A program made the position numbers and the translations under genes. Below are positions 46,764 through 59,140 of a stretch of 64,000 nt of DNA, piece after piece. The DNA lies in the NCBI GenBank assembly GCA_963693365.1, contig CAVNZM010000004.1:7254001-7318000 (forward strand), read 5' to 3'. The notes under the pieces are model-generated. The model made no database searches and was not told the DNA's origin. It saw nothing but the letters and a program-made list of their open reading frames with translations. How positions within the stretch are numbered: the first letter of the stretch is position 1; every line of letters starts with the position of its first letter. The DNA comes from Amoebidium appalachense (Eukaryota; Ichthyosporea).

Positions 46764-47937
46764 ATGGAAAACATGGCATATAGCCCAGAAAGCATGAGCA
46801 CGCCGCAACCAGGCGACGCTGTTCCCCTCGAGGTCCAGCTCCATCACCTGGAGCGCGTGCGCATTTTCCAGGAAATGATGCGGAAGCAACAGCAGAAACC
46901 CGTAAATGTAAACAGCGAGCCACTCGCACACAAACGTGTTAATTCTCTTCCGATAGCCACCGCTTCCCCTTTGATAGCCCCCCCACACACCCATGCTAGT
47001 AGGTGGCAGCCCCATTTCCATGCAAACTATCTCTTCCGCGCCGTATCCCACACCCATTCTTCACCCAATGCGCAGGGCGTCGCTTCAGCAACCCAACCTC
47101 CCACCACTTCTTCCCGTTTACCACCGCCCCATTCCCAACTACGCTTTTCCCAAAAAGCTGCGCCATCGTAGAAAGGGAAACGAGCTGTCGCGTGACTTCA
47201 TGTGCTTCGTCGAGGGGTGTGACAAAGCGTATGCGTCTGACAGCGCACTTAACAACCACCTTCTCACGAAACACAACATCAAGCGCACACGTGCAAACGG
47301 GGCATACGTGCAATCATGCGACTCCACACCGGGAACCACACCAGAAACCACGCCCGTTCTAGAGCGCCGTTCCATAAGCGGTAACCAAACCCTCAGTTCC
47401 ACTATCGCGGGGTCGCCACAGCTTCACTCTGATTCGAATGCCTTATCTGCCACAAGTTCACGCACGTGCACGCCAACCAATGACGACATGTCACGTGTCT
47501 TGGCCGAACTCTCACTCATGTCCAAGAGCACGGAATCTCCCGTTTCCACAAATAGCACCGCGGGAAAACCCATTGTGCAGACTTACTCTCCCGACGTGAG
47601 CACGTATCACTATGGAGCGCCCCAATTTTCACCAAATTACGAGCGAAAATTCGCTGCGCGCCAACGTAGCAACAGCCTTCCGCCGTGCTCGAATCCTTTC
47701 CCCGTGCTGGCTACCGTCGCCGAGGAGAAGCCTCTAGAATCTTCGTTGCTTGGCAACGGGAGGAATGCGAGAAGCGCGGAGGATATGGAGGGGTGGCTTC
47801 TGGGATTGGTCAATACGACAGATGATTTTATGAATGACGACAGTCTGGGGTCTGTCGACGCAGACGCGCTGCTGAGGTTGCAGCTGGAGCTAATGATGAC
47901 GGACGAGGAAAATTTTGCCCTTCGCAACCGTAATTAA
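46764..47937 (+). CDS. C2H2 zinc-finger protein, single exon, one-base frameshift
   Basis: The ATG at 46764 has a strong context (GCCATGGAA). The frame runs to about 46985, where a 7-base C-run forces a shift; the continuing frame goes to TAA at 47935-47937. Removing one base in the C-run would give about 390 residues. A single finger of the form C-x4-C-x12-H-x4-H (CFVEGCDKAYASDSALNNH, then LLTKH) lies about 150 residues in, preceded by basic KKLRHRRKG. The rest is Ser/Thr/Pro-rich with an acidic C-terminal part (VNTTDDFMNDDSLGSVDADA). This suggests a nuclear DNA-binding regulator with a possible activation region; targets are unknown. The frameshift is most simply an assembly or sequencing error in the homopolymer, since both halves look equally coding, but a real lesion cannot be excluded. 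Confidence 0.82.
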
Positions 47938-48600
47938 GTGGTTATTGTTGACCACTAGGATTGCGCCGTTATAATTTAGTTTTTTATGGTCCCTGCTGAG
48001 CCCCGAGCCTTGCTCTTACGTACTTTTCGTTTTTTGACTGTGTATCTTTGAAAGGAAAAGGAAAACTATTAGTCTGGGTAATGTAATACCCGTTTTTTGA
48101 TTGAATCCTATTTGTACAGAGTGCCTTGTATGTCCATGTATATGATGAAATGTAGCTAGAAGAAAGACGGATTCCCGTACCACACATGATTGTATGTATA
48201 GAAACCTTTGTTTTTTGTCTGCGTGGGTATGACAGGAACAATTTGTGTAAATTGTAAATACCTCTTTGCATATTTGTTGAAATGTGCAACTTGAAAAACA
48301 ACAAGGAAAGACAATATTCTGCAATGAAGATTCAAATAACCCCTTTGTGGTATTGTGTACATGCGTGAATATGTGTTGAGTTAAGTCTGTTGCTTTTGCA
48401 TTTCTTATCTTTCCAGTAGTGTTTTCTTGAATCTGTGTTGATTGCTCAATATGTTTTCTCTGATTATACTCGCATGTTTTTTAACCAATGTGAATGACAA
48501 GAGACTGATGAATGAATTACGATTATGTTTGAGTGAATGAAACCATCAGTTATAATATGACTTGAAATGAATCGGCTATGTTATTGGATACATGCCACAA

Positions 48601-48606
48601 AATAAA
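48601..48606 (+). terminator. AATAAA polyadenylation signal
   Basis: AATAAA lies about 660 bases after the zinc-finger stop, at the end of an AT-rich repeat-free 3' region and just before microsatellites resume. Confidence 0.45.
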
Positions 48607-48704
48607 GAAATTGTATGCCTGCAGCCGGAGGGTACTGTGTGTGTGTGTGTGTGTGATGCCTAAATGTATATGGGGAGAAGAGGGATTCATGGAAGAGAGG
48701 GGGT

Positions 48705-48902
<198 letters not shown>

Positions 48903-49107
48903 AGGCGGGATGGAGGGGGGTCACGTGTAGGCAGGTCAGAAGCATTTCTTTTCTTTCTTTTCTTTTCTTTTTTGTTTGAGAGGGGGGGGGGGGGGGTCTA
49001 GGCTTTATACATGGCCGTGGAATCCAATGGTGGGGGCAAGGGTGTGATGGTGGTGGTGATGATGGTTTGGGGGGTGGAGGAGAAAGTGGGCTGGAATGTG
49101 TGTGTGT

Positions 49108-49113
49108 GGTGGT

Positions 49114-49161
<48 letters not shown>

Positions 49162-49164
49162 AAG

Positions 49165-49211
<47 letters not shown>
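49108..49211. repeat. longest poly-G tract (about 100 bases)
   Basis: Two G-runs of about 50 and 40 bases are separated only by AAAGGGA near 49161. It follows GGT/G-rich DNA from 49030. Confidence 0.98.
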
Positions 49212-49212
<1 letters not shown>

Positions 49213-50071
49213 TCGCATATCTGTAAACACGTGTAGGTTATGGTGTGGCTTTCAGATGGGTAACATCAGTACAGATTCTATAGAGAGCATACGCCAAACA
49301 GCGTCACCAGTCAAATCCTGAGCAGCACGTGGGAAACCTTCGAAACTCTCACAATAATTTCAAGGCATGTCTATCGTTTCTGTATCCCAAAGCCTTTTCA
49401 CGTTCCGAATCGTGTAAAACGGAACACAAGGCTCCACAATTTTTTTGAATATGAATTCACGTAAGACCTAACGAACGCGAGGCTTTTGTCATGAGTGTTC
49501 AAGAGACGAGCTCCACAGCCTCTTGAATGAGAAAATGGGCCAGTTTAAATTTCACGTACATGTTCACGTACATAATGGGCGCCTTACGTGCGTGGGCACA
49601 ACATGTATGTATACGATGTGTCATAAGTACACGGGACATGACGTCCACGGCCCAAACGATGTGCGTGCCCCTACCCCGCACGGCGCACATGATCTGCGTA
49701 GAGTCTATTCGATCATGGGCACATGCATGATCAGTCAGGCATGCACATGATGCACATGTGTACACGTATTACTTTCTATTTTGTGATTTCATCTTTGTTA
49801 ACATGAATATCACGCTAGCAAAAACTTCTTATATGTACGGCACGGAAACATGGTATGCGCAAAGATAAGTGCCTATCAAAACCTGTAAGTGACACACTTC
49901 GAGACTGTGCGTGCCGCACGCGTCGTGCAGCCCATGCACTCACTGTGACTGTGCCCGCGTCAGCGGCCAGTCACGGCTGTACATATACCTGATCTACAAG
50001 ATCAAAGTTTTGAAGATTCCCTGGCAAATCTCTCAATGATTGGCCCATCTAGATCCTCTGCTGCTGCTGCC
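49212..50071. other. unique spacer, no clear gene
   Basis: Balanced composition with ACGT/TGCA-rich words. Short frames have no recognisable domain or paired splice sites. Confidence 0.45.
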
Positions 50072-50194
50072 ATGGCGTCAGAATATGATGATCAGCGCCT
50101 GCCCGGCTATTCGTGCCTGAGCGGCGGAGCTCCGAGCGCGTCCGTGCACGTGGGACCGTCACGGAGTACTACGCTGAGTAACCTACGCGCTTGC
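50072..50194 (+). CDS. possible first exon of an unrecognised gene
   Basis: ATG in a strong context (GCTGCCATGGCG) opens a frame starting MASEYDDQRLPGYS, with a candidate donor TTGC|GTGCGC at 50194/50195 and ATTGG upstream at about 50038. No second exon can be identified in the repeat-rich DNA that follows, so this is weak. Confidence 0.22.
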
Positions 50195-50394
50195 GTGCGC
50201 CGGGTGCACGTACGTGTGTCATGTGGATGTATACATTTACGTGGCGACTCAGGCTAACGACTCAGGCATGGCATGCCTAGGCCTATTTGTAATATTTTAG
50301 GCCTGTGCCGTTTGGCGGGTATGCATGCATGGGTGACTGCTTGGGCAAAACTTCATAATCAGCTGCAGTGTCACTTATGCAGTTGCATGAAGAC

Positions 50395-50762
50395 TAACCT
50401 TCTATAGTTAAGTGTGTGTGTGTGTGTGTGTTTGTGTGCGGTGTGTTTGTGCACATGTATGCGTGGTGCGTGCAACTGTACATGACGTGCGCGTGCTTGT
50501 GATGTGTATGTGAACGTTCATGCGTTATGCCACTGTTTACAGGTGTTTGTGCGCGTGCGTGTGCGTGCCAAAGGCTTCAGACCCGTAAGGCGTGCCCCCG
50601 CCAGGGGGCACGCAGAACCAAGAATTGGCTAGTCCTTGTATAACACGGTTTGATCTCACTCACTCACCGCTACAAATACCTGGTTTTTACCCCCCCCCAA
50701 ACCCCCCCAAAAAACTCCTCCCCCAAACCCCAACCCCACGAAACCAAGCCCAACCCCCCCAG

Positions 50763-50796
<34 letters not shown>

Positions 50797-51085
50797 CCCC
50801 CCCCCCCCCCCCCCCCCCCCCTCACCCCTCCTCCCCCCCCCCCCCCTTCCCCACACCAAAAAAAGAAGAAGAAGAAGAAGAAGAAGAAGAAGAAAGAAAG
50901 AAAAAGAAAGAAAAAATTTAACCCTTAACTCTTAACATATCCACCAGTTTAGTCACCCACCACCACCGACGAAACTTTGCTGTTCAGCAAGAGTGGTTTG
51001 GTTTCATTATCCGTCGGACAGTGGTCTCACCGTGTCACCCCTCAATCCCCCCCCCTCCCCCCCCCCCCCCCCCTCTCCCCATAAT

Positions 51086-51118
<33 letters not shown>

Positions 51119-51190
51119 AACTTCCCTTGAATCCCTTCGGTTCACCTCCCCCATCCCGCCCTCCCCCTCCCCCCCCCCCCCCCCCGTTTT
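50395..51190. repeat. GT-rich, then C-runs and (GAA)n
   Basis: Short GT tract at 50410-50435; C-runs 50762-50845; GAA triplets 50864-50895; further C-runs 51047-51075, 51088-51117 and 51170-51185. Pro-rich frames are artefacts. Confidence 0.9.
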
Positions 51191-51299
51191 CCCTCCCCTA
51201 CCGCCAAACGATATATTTAGTCAGTGTTTTTGATGTGGGACTGAGGCAATGAAACACTAATGGAGTTCGTGTTCGAGTATGCACCCACCACAAGGGATG

Positions 51300-51543
51300 G
51301 GATACACGTGCACACACATCCATGTGTCCCCCAAAAGCCTCTGCACCGCACACGCATGGGGGGTGCGTACCTGTGTAAACAGAACAAACTCGCCCGAGCG
51401 AGCTGCTGCACACATCCACACGAGCACACGTGCACGCATATGCACACACACCACAGAGGCACGTCACAGACACACACAGACACACACCCGCAAATAAATA
51501 CACACACGTGCACAGACACGCACAGACACACACCCACAAACAG

Positions 51544-51588
<45 letters not shown>

Positions 51589-51600
51589 CACACAAACACT
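51300..51600. repeat. CA-rich tract
   Basis: Degenerate CA with CACACAGACA and CACCCACAAA phrases, ending in a pure CA run at 51547-51583. Confidence 0.9.
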
Positions 51601-51849
51601 CCTTTTCTACCTCCACATCCAAACACAAAAGCCTTTGTTTATCTCTCTATTGTCCTTATCCGTCCCATACACCACCGTTAACCGTTTCTCCCTGTGTATA
51701 AGCACTTCGTGTTTCCCACCCAATGATTTAATTCCTTTATTAATATTAGATTCCTTTCAAAAATAGAAAGAATTCCAGACTGTAGATTCCTGAACCTAAA
51801 ATGGGCAGGGGGTGGACTACGGTAAAGAGCCATTCCGGTTGGGTGGGTT

Positions 51850-51887
<38 letters not shown>

Positions 51888-52395
51888 TTCGAGTGTACAT
51901 GTGTGTGTGTGTGGGGAGGGGAGGGGAGAGGGGGAGGGGAGACGTGGGGGGGGGGGGGGGGGAAGGGGAGGGGGGAGGGGGAGATGGAGGGGGGAGGGGG
52001 AGGTGACAGGCCGCGGAGGTCTCTGGGCACTTAGTTCAATACGACGGTGGTTCCCTGGCACCTGATTGGACAAAACCCGAACCGATGACGTAAGTTCATG
52101 GGAGAACGATTCGATTCAAACAACAAAAAGGGGCCGTTCATTCAGGTCCCAGACACACATCAGGTTATGGTTTTTGGGTTTGTGTTTTTATTCTCGTGAA
52201 ACAATAACAAGTATTTCATTTTTAGCAATTATGTGAGCGATCTCCCTATACCAGGGGGGGGGGGGGGGGGGCTATACTGCCGTCTAGACCTATCTCGTCC
52301 TAGGGTATGATCATGGAGCCTTGACTTTTTTCGCAAACTCAAAAATGTAGTTTCTGAAAGGAAGGGAAGGGCGGGGGGGGGGGGGGGGGGGGGGG
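51601..52395. repeat. spacer with G-runs
   Basis: Unique DNA at 51600-51840 and 52020-52250. G-runs at 51852-51886, 51945-51962, 52254-52271 and 52373-52396. No gene is seen. Confidence 0.7.
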
Positions 52396-52396
52396 G

Positions 52397-52399
52397 AGG

Positions 52400-52457
<58 letters not shown>

Positions 52458-52480
52458 TGGGATTCATGATGATCATCATG

Positions 52481-52539
<59 letters not shown>

Positions 52540-52600
52540 GGGGAGGGGGGGGAGGGGGAGGGGGGCCGGGGGGGGGAGGGGGGGGGGGGGGCATGCCAGG
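52397..52600. repeat. (GA)n and (TA)n microsatellites with G-runs
   Basis: GA run 52403-52452, TA run 52481-52536, then G-rich 52537-52590. Confidence 0.97.
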
Positions 52601-52724
52601 TTTACCCGTCGAGCGTAGGAATATCGGATTTTGGTGGATAAGGGAATCCCGGCAAATGAACGAAAACACATCCTCCAATATTGATTGATACTTGTGTTGG
52701 TGGATATAACGTTGGAATCGTACG

Positions 52725-52757
52725 TGTGTGTGACAGTGTGTGTGTACGTGTGTGTGA

Positions 52758-52827
<70 letters not shown>

Positions 52828-53110
52828 GCGTGTGCGTGTGTGTGTGTGTCGGCATGTGTGTGTGTGTGTGAAGGTGTGGAGGCGAATGTGAGGATCACTG
52901 GAATAGATAGTGAAACCAGCTGTTTAAAAAAAACGTTCCTCCGAGTGAACATGTGCCAACCATGCAGAGTTGTTGGGTTGGAAGCTAGCCCAGGAGAGGG
53001 GGGAGCGGGAAGGGGGGTTGGGGGGGGGGGGGGGGGGGGGGGAGGTAGGGGGGTGTGGAGGGAGTGGAGGGAGGGGGGGGGGGGGGGGGGGGGAGGGGGT
53101 GGGGGGAGGG
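52725..53110. repeat. (GT)n and G-runs
   Basis: A duplicated GTACGTGTGTGTGACAGTGTG phrase leads into a GT run (52757-52850). G-runs follow at 53019-53042 and 53075-53093. Confidence 0.9.
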
Positions 53111-53671
53111 CGGGGAGTTCGGCATACGTCCGTGTATTTCTCCCCCCTCCTTCCCCTTCCCTCCCCTCCCTTCCCCCCCCCCATCCCCCACCCCCCCCCC
53201 CTCCCCCACTGGGCACCCCCTCTACCCCACCTCCCAGGCAAGGTATGTGTGTACCGCCCACTTAATGGCTCCCACAAATCATTTCCTAACCTCACTCCAT
53301 CGCCTTCCTCCCCCGTGCTCCCACGGTTGTCAGGAGCGAACGGGGGGGGAAGGGGGAGGGGGGGAGGGGGGAGGGGAGGTATGGGGAGGGAGGGGGGACG
53401 GGGACAAAGGCTCGCTTATATTGGTTTGTACATGCATGCACACTGAAACCCACGTCTGTCTGTTCGGTGGTATATGCATACACTGGTAGGTACGGACGGT
53501 CGGGGAGGTGAAGAGCAGGGGGGAGGGGAGGGGAGGGGGAGGAAAGGGGGGAGAGGGGGTGACGGGGGAGGGGAGGGGGAGAAGGGAGAGGAGGGAGGGG
53601 GGGTCGTTTTTTTTTTGGCTGTCATGCCTGTTCTTTAGTGCAGGCATGGGGGCGTGTGGGGGCAAGAGAAG

Positions 53672-53731
<60 letters not shown>

Positions 53732-54295
53732 CACACACAAACACAGACACACAAACACACACACACACACACACATACACACACGCACACGCACACGCAC
53801 ACACACACACACACATACACACGCCAGCATTTCATACTGAGAGAGGGTTGAGTAGGGTTCTAAGCTCTCGTGTTCTGTCTCGGTTGGAGAAAGGGTGTGT
53901 GTGTATGTTGAGGGGAGAGGGGGGAGGGGGGGAGGGGGGAGGGGGGATAGGGCTTTGATCTCGACTCGAGAAGGAAGGAGAAAGCTCTCAGTGTTTCAAT
54001 CATAAAAAAGCAAAGATAAAAACGGGGGGGAGGAGGGGGGGGGGGGGGGGGAGGGGGGGGGGGGGGGGATGAGGGGGCGGGAGGAAGTGGGTATGTGTGT
54101 GGAGGGAGGAAAAGGGGTACAGGGGGGTCAAGGGGGGGGGGGGGGGGGATGGGGGATAAGAACGGGGGTTGGAGTTGGGAAAGAGATGGGACGGGGGGGA
54201 AGCAAGGAGGGGATGGTGTAAAAAGTAAAAAAAAAAGAAAGAAAAAAAAAAAAAGCGAGGGTAGTTGAATTTCACAGAGTCTAAGATGCATAATT

Positions 54296-54640
54296 GCCAT
54301 ATATAGGCAGGATGGCGACAACATGTGCATCAATACCATATATGGGTAGAATGACTACCTCCGGGCGTTAATACCATTGGTAACACGACAATCCCATATC
54401 ATTATCGGATAGAATTACAACGTTTTGGCGTCAATGCTATATATGGTTAAAATCGGACATCCATATCATATATGGGCGACATGGCGACATAATGAGCGTC
54501 AATACCACATATGTGTCGCATAACCACATTAAACGCTCATACTCTATTTGTAGCATAGCCGCATCTGGGCTTTAATATCATTATGGGTAACATGACGACT
54601 TTCGGGCATCCAAACCATATATGGATAATATGACCATGAA
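54296..54640. repeat. minisatellite with CCATATATGG palindromes, array 1
   Basis: A degenerate unit of roughly 40-50 bases reads approximately TACCATATATGGGTAACATGACGAC followed by a GGGCGTCAA-type spacer. CC(A/T)6GG or near matches recur about every 45 bases. Confidence 0.75.
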
Positions 54641-54884
54641 AATTGTTTGACCACCAGATTTTGTCAGAGGGAGGGGAGGGAGGGGGTGGGGTGGGGTGGA
54701 GGGGAGGGGGAGGGGGGCTTTTATTGGTTCACAAGCACACATGCGCCACGTCTGTCTGCTAAGTGGGATATACATTCGGTGGCAGGTCCCGGCGGTCGGG
54801 GAGGGGAAGAACGGGGGGGGAGGGGGGGGGGGGGGGGGGGACAGGGGGAGGGGAGGGCAAGGGAGGGGGGGGCACAGGCACAAA

Positions 54885-54923
<39 letters not shown>

Positions 54924-55415
54924 ATACACACACACACATGCGCGCACACGCACACACACACACACAGAGTTTGTGCTGAGAGAGGGTTGAATAGGTTCTC
55001 AAGTGCTTGTCTCGTTTTCGCTCCTTGGTGGGAGGAAGTGTGGTATGTGTGTATGGGTGTTGAAGGGGGGGGGGGAGAGAGGGGGGGGGGGGAGGGGGGG
55101 GGGGGGGAGGGGGGAGGGGGGAAGGGGGAAACGGGTGATTTTGGACCCGAGGCTCAAGAAGGAACGAGAAAGCTCTCCTTGTTTCAATTTCTAACCTGCG
55201 ACAACATGGGGGGGGGGGGGGGGGGGAAGAAGTGTGTGCATGTGGATGGAGGAGAAGGAATACAAAGGGGGTCAAGAGTGGGGTGGAGGCTGGGAGGGGA
55301 GGGGGGGGGGGGGGGGGGGGATGGGAGGTAACAAGGACGGGTACAGGGGGGCAAGAGAGAGAGAGAGCGAGAGGGGGGGGGGGGGGGGGGGATGGGGGTG
55401 GGGGGGTGGGTGGGG

Positions 55416-55446
<31 letters not shown>

Positions 55447-55525
55447 GGGAGGTGGAGGCCCCAGGAGTAAGAACGTGGGCAGTGATGTGAACAGTGACTG
55501 TTTGTGACCGAAAAAACGGTTACAT

Positions 55526-55925
55526 TGCCATATTTGGGCAACATGACGACATTGATGGTAGCGTGACTGCTTTGAGCGTTATTACCATATTTGGGTAACA
55601 ATACCACATTTGGTTGTTATTACCATGCATGGGTAGCGTGATTTTTGATCATTTTTTCCACGATATGGACATCGAATCCATACATATATGGATACCACGA
55701 CAAACAATTCCATGTTTAGATAACATGGCAATATGGGAGTTTTAGCACTCGGTTATGGGGGAGAATAACCGGGTTTGGGTGTCGATGCCATGTTCAGATA
55801 ACATGACAATATTATTCTGGTGTTTGGCAATGTTATATATGGGTAATATGACCACTCCTGGGCATCAGTACCATATGGGGATTGCATAACCTGATTTGGG
55901 CATCATTATATGCCGGTAAAGATGG
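55526..55925. repeat. minisatellite with CCATATATGG palindromes, array 2
   Basis: Same unit as array 1 (ACCATATTTGGGTAACA, GGGTAATATGACCACT), more diverged, at the end of the second duplication unit. It adjoins unique DNA (55930-56290) that includes TTCGGGTCTGAACCGACCCGG, a small palindromic string. Confidence 0.7.
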
Positions 55926-56299
55926 CACCAAACTCGATGCCCATGATTCGATACGGCACTACCACATTAAAGAAGGACGTTTCTTTTAGGTCGATGTATT
56001 GGCTACTTTCGGGTCAGGCTAAACCACAGTGTGATGCGTACCCGGCCAATCGTATTGCATAATTTCAGTTCGGGTCTGAACCGACCCGGGGTCCGAAAAG
56101 AAATTGTTCCTTTAAAAGACACGCTTACCAATATACACGAGTTACCATCAATGACATATATGGTGACTCACAATTACCCAGCCGGATTAGGCTAGCTAAG
56201 GGGCTTGTAGAACGACCGTGTAATTTCCATTTGCCAATGGACTACGGAACATAAAAAGGTGGCACGAGCAGAGGCCGGCTTGGCAGTCTTCCGGGAGAG

Positions 56300-56465
56300 A
56301 GGTGGGGGGAGAGGGGAGGGTTAATCAACGGGGTAGAGGGGGGGAGGGGGGGGGGGGGGGGGGGAGAGAAGGAGAGAAGGGGGATGGGGAGGTACCCGGG
56401 GGGAGGGAGGGGGGAGGGAGGAGGAGGAGGGGAGGGGGGGGGGGGGGGGGAGGGGGGGGAGGGGG
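56300..56465. repeat. G-rich tract
   Basis: GGGGAG blocks and G-runs. The following 56466-56640 is unique with no supported exon. Confidence 0.85.
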
Positions 56466-56639
56466 AACTCAATCTCTTTTACTATTATCATGTTTTTATA
56501 GCACCGGTGAGTACAGAACAGGGCAGCTATATATTCAAAATTCTATTGGGCATGGGGCCGAGCCGTGAGAAGCGTACATGTCGACTTATCACGTGCAAAA
56601 AGTCGTGTGGTTTGGCTCTACCATGGTGTGGTTTTGTGT

Positions 56640-56874
56640 GCATGTATGTGTGCAGTGTGTGCGGGGGGAGGGGGGGTGGGGGGTGGGGAGGGGGGGTGGG
56701 GAGGGGGGTGGATGTGTGTTTTTGTGTGTTTATATGTTTATGTGTGTGTGTGCGTGTGCGTGTGCGTGTGGGTATGTGAGTGGGTGGGTGGGTGGGTGGG
56801 CCAGTGGGTGGGTGGGTGGGTGACATTGTGTTCTGTGTGTGTGACTGTGTGTGTGTGTGTGCGTGTGACTGTGT

Positions 56875-56912
<38 letters not shown>

Positions 56913-56976
56913 GTGTGCGTGTGTGTGTATGTGTGTGTGTGTGTGTGTGTGCGTGCGTGTGTGAGTGCGCATGCAC

Positions 56977-57031
<55 letters not shown>

Positions 57032-57150
57032 CGCATGCGCGTGCGTATGTCTCGGTCTCGACGGACATGATCGTGGGGGGAGAGGCGGCGCGAGGGGGGG
57101 GGAGGGGGAGGGGCGGAAGGAGGGAGGGAGGGGGGGGGGGGAGGGCAAAT
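56640..57150. repeat. GT-rich array with GGGT blocks and (CG)n
   Basis: Degenerate then pure GT (56829-57022), a GGGT block at 56779-56820, CGCGCG at 57023-57034, then GGGGAGG to 57143. Confidence 0.95.
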
Positions 57151-57289
57151 ACTGCAATGAAACGTTATACTGTGATCGTGTTGATATAGCATGTCAGTAT
57201 CATAACTTACTTGCATATCTAAAGCAACATGCGGATTAATAAACACTAGGCACATCATAACAACCACAATACAAGTTCAATATTTCTGA

Positions 57290-57339
57290 AGGGGAGGGGA
57301 GGGGAGGAGGGGAGGCCCCGTGTTGGGGGATGGGTGGGT

Positions 57340-57376
<37 letters not shown>

Positions 57377-57500
57377 GGGGAGTGGGCGTAGGCCGCCGGG
57401 GCGGCGGCAGGGGGCGGGGGGCGGGGGGAGGGGGGGGGGGGGGGGGGGGGATTGCCGGGAGGAGGTGGGGGGGGGGGAGGGGGCGGGGAGTAGGTGGGGT
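57290..57500. repeat. G-runs with GGCGG
   Basis: G-runs 57341-57375 and 57431-57450 around GCCGCCGGGGCGGCGGC, a very GC-rich patch. Confidence 0.9.
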
Positions 57501-57739
57501 CACTTTGTACGTTTGAGAACGGTTGATAGAAAAACAAGACAGATGATATGATTGGCTGAGAGAAACCAACTTGCGAGGTATTTTGAGATATGATTCGTAA
57601 ATGGTGGGCGGGGGTTGCATAATTTAATTTTTAAACCCCCCCAGAGCATAATCTTGCTATGGGATTCCTCCCCTCTCCTACCCGCCTGCGCACAAATGCA
57701 TCATGGCGAACCCTCACGTCACCTCACTCCCCGCCTTCC

Positions 57740-58361
57740 CTCTCCCCCCCCCCCCCCTCCCCCCCCCCCCCTGCCACCCCATCCACGCACACACACACGC
57801 ACGCACCATTTGAGGGTGATGCATGATTCTGGGAGCGGGAACAGAAGAAATAGATACAAATTTAGCTTACCCCGCCTCCCCTCCCCTTCCGCCCCCCTAC
57901 CTCCCCTGCCCCCCTTCCCCACCCCCCCTCGCCCCCCCCCCCAAAAAAAAAGAAAAAAAAATAAACTCCAAAAAATTGAAAATAAAAAAAAACAAAAAAG
58001 TGAGCTCGTAAGTGTATTCAAACTTGAATTGAACTGAGCCCTTCTTCCCCCCCCCCCCCCCTCCCCCCCCCCCCCCCCCCCCCACCACCAGCCACCACCA
58101 CCACATTCCCATCCCCCCCCCCCCCCCCAAAAAAAAAAAAAAAAAAAAAAAAAAACCTCCGAAAAATGAAAATAAAAATAAAACAAAAAAGTGAGCTCGT
58201 AACTGTCTTCGAACTTAAATTGAACTGAGCCCCTCTTCCCCCCTTTCCCCCCCCCCCCCCCCCCCCTCCTCCCCCCCGGAGGTCACCTCCTTCCTTCCGC
58301 ACCTTGCCATTCCCTCCCCTCTCCCCCCCTCCTTCCCCTTCTCTTCCTTCCACGCTGCTCT

Positions 58362-58392
<31 letters not shown>

Positions 58393-58560
58393 CCCCCTCC
58401 ACACACACACACACAGGCCCCTTTCGTCCTCCTTGACTGACTCCCTCCCCCCTCCCCCCGTCCCCACCCCCTCCCCCCAAAAGTCCGTGAGGGGCGGGAA
58501 GGGGGATTCTATGTCCAAATCGACCCCCCTCCCCCCGTTCCCCCCCCCCCCCCCCCTCCC
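57740..58560. repeat. C-runs and A-runs with a ~190-bp tandem duplication
   Basis: The unit AAAACAAAAAAGTGAGCTCGTAA, then TTGAATTGAACTGAGCCC and a C-run occurs at about 57943-58046 and 58129-58237 (offset about 190), differing by several substitutions. Further C-runs reach 58560. Confidence 0.9.
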
Positions 58561-58689
58561 CCACACACACACCAACACGGCCTATAGTTTTGACACACCC
58601 TTGTTATGAGGCCGTAAAGCCTTCGAGCCGTCAAGATGATCGGGTGTGATCTCAGATAGAGGTTAGAGTGTCGCGCAGGGTACACATGC

Positions 58690-58796
58690 TGTTTCCTTCC
58701 TCCAATTGCTTTTCTTTTCCTTTCTCTTCTCTTTTTTTCTTTTCTTTTCTTTTCTTTTCTTCACAACTTTCTTTCTTTCTTTCTCTATTTCTTTCT

Positions 58797-58829
<33 letters not shown>

Positions 58830-59140
58830 TTTTTTTTTTTTTTTGCCCCTGGTGGAGAGGGAGAGGTGGGGGGGGAGACCCGGGGGTAAAACAGTGAGAC
58901 GTACGACTGGGCATCTCAGAAGGACGAGAGGGGGGGGGGGGGGGGGGGTCCTCCAAAAAAAAGAAAGAAAAGAAGAGAAGAGAAAGAAAGAAATTGAATA
59001 AACGAATAAAGCTTTGAAGACAAGGCAGCGGGGAGGGAGGAGGGGCGGCGGGAGGAGGAGGGGAGGGAGGGGGGGAGGGAGGGGGGGAGGGGGGGAAGGG
59101 GGTGTGGGAGAAGAAGGGGGGGGGGAGGGGGGGGGTGGGT
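58690..59140. repeat. (TTTC)n / (CT)n / T-run and G-rich DNA
   Basis: TTTTC pentamers 58735-58765, CT 58800-58828, T-run 58829-58844, G-run 58930-58948, GGGA-rich 59030-59140. Confidence 0.9.

Larger units (their letters stand above)
53330..55930. repeat. ~1.2-1.3-kb imperfect tandem duplication
   Basis: Landmarks occur twice in the same order: CACGTCTGTCTG (53450 and 54748), a GGTCGGGGAGG(T/G)GAAGA phrase, a CA tract (53674 and 54888), CTGAGAGAGGGTTGA (53837 and 54977), GAGAAAGCTCTC (near 53978 and 55167), and a CCATATATGG minisatellite (54296 and 55526). The offset changes from about 1300 to 1140-1230 bases because the simple-repeat stretches differ in length. Confidence 0.85.
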
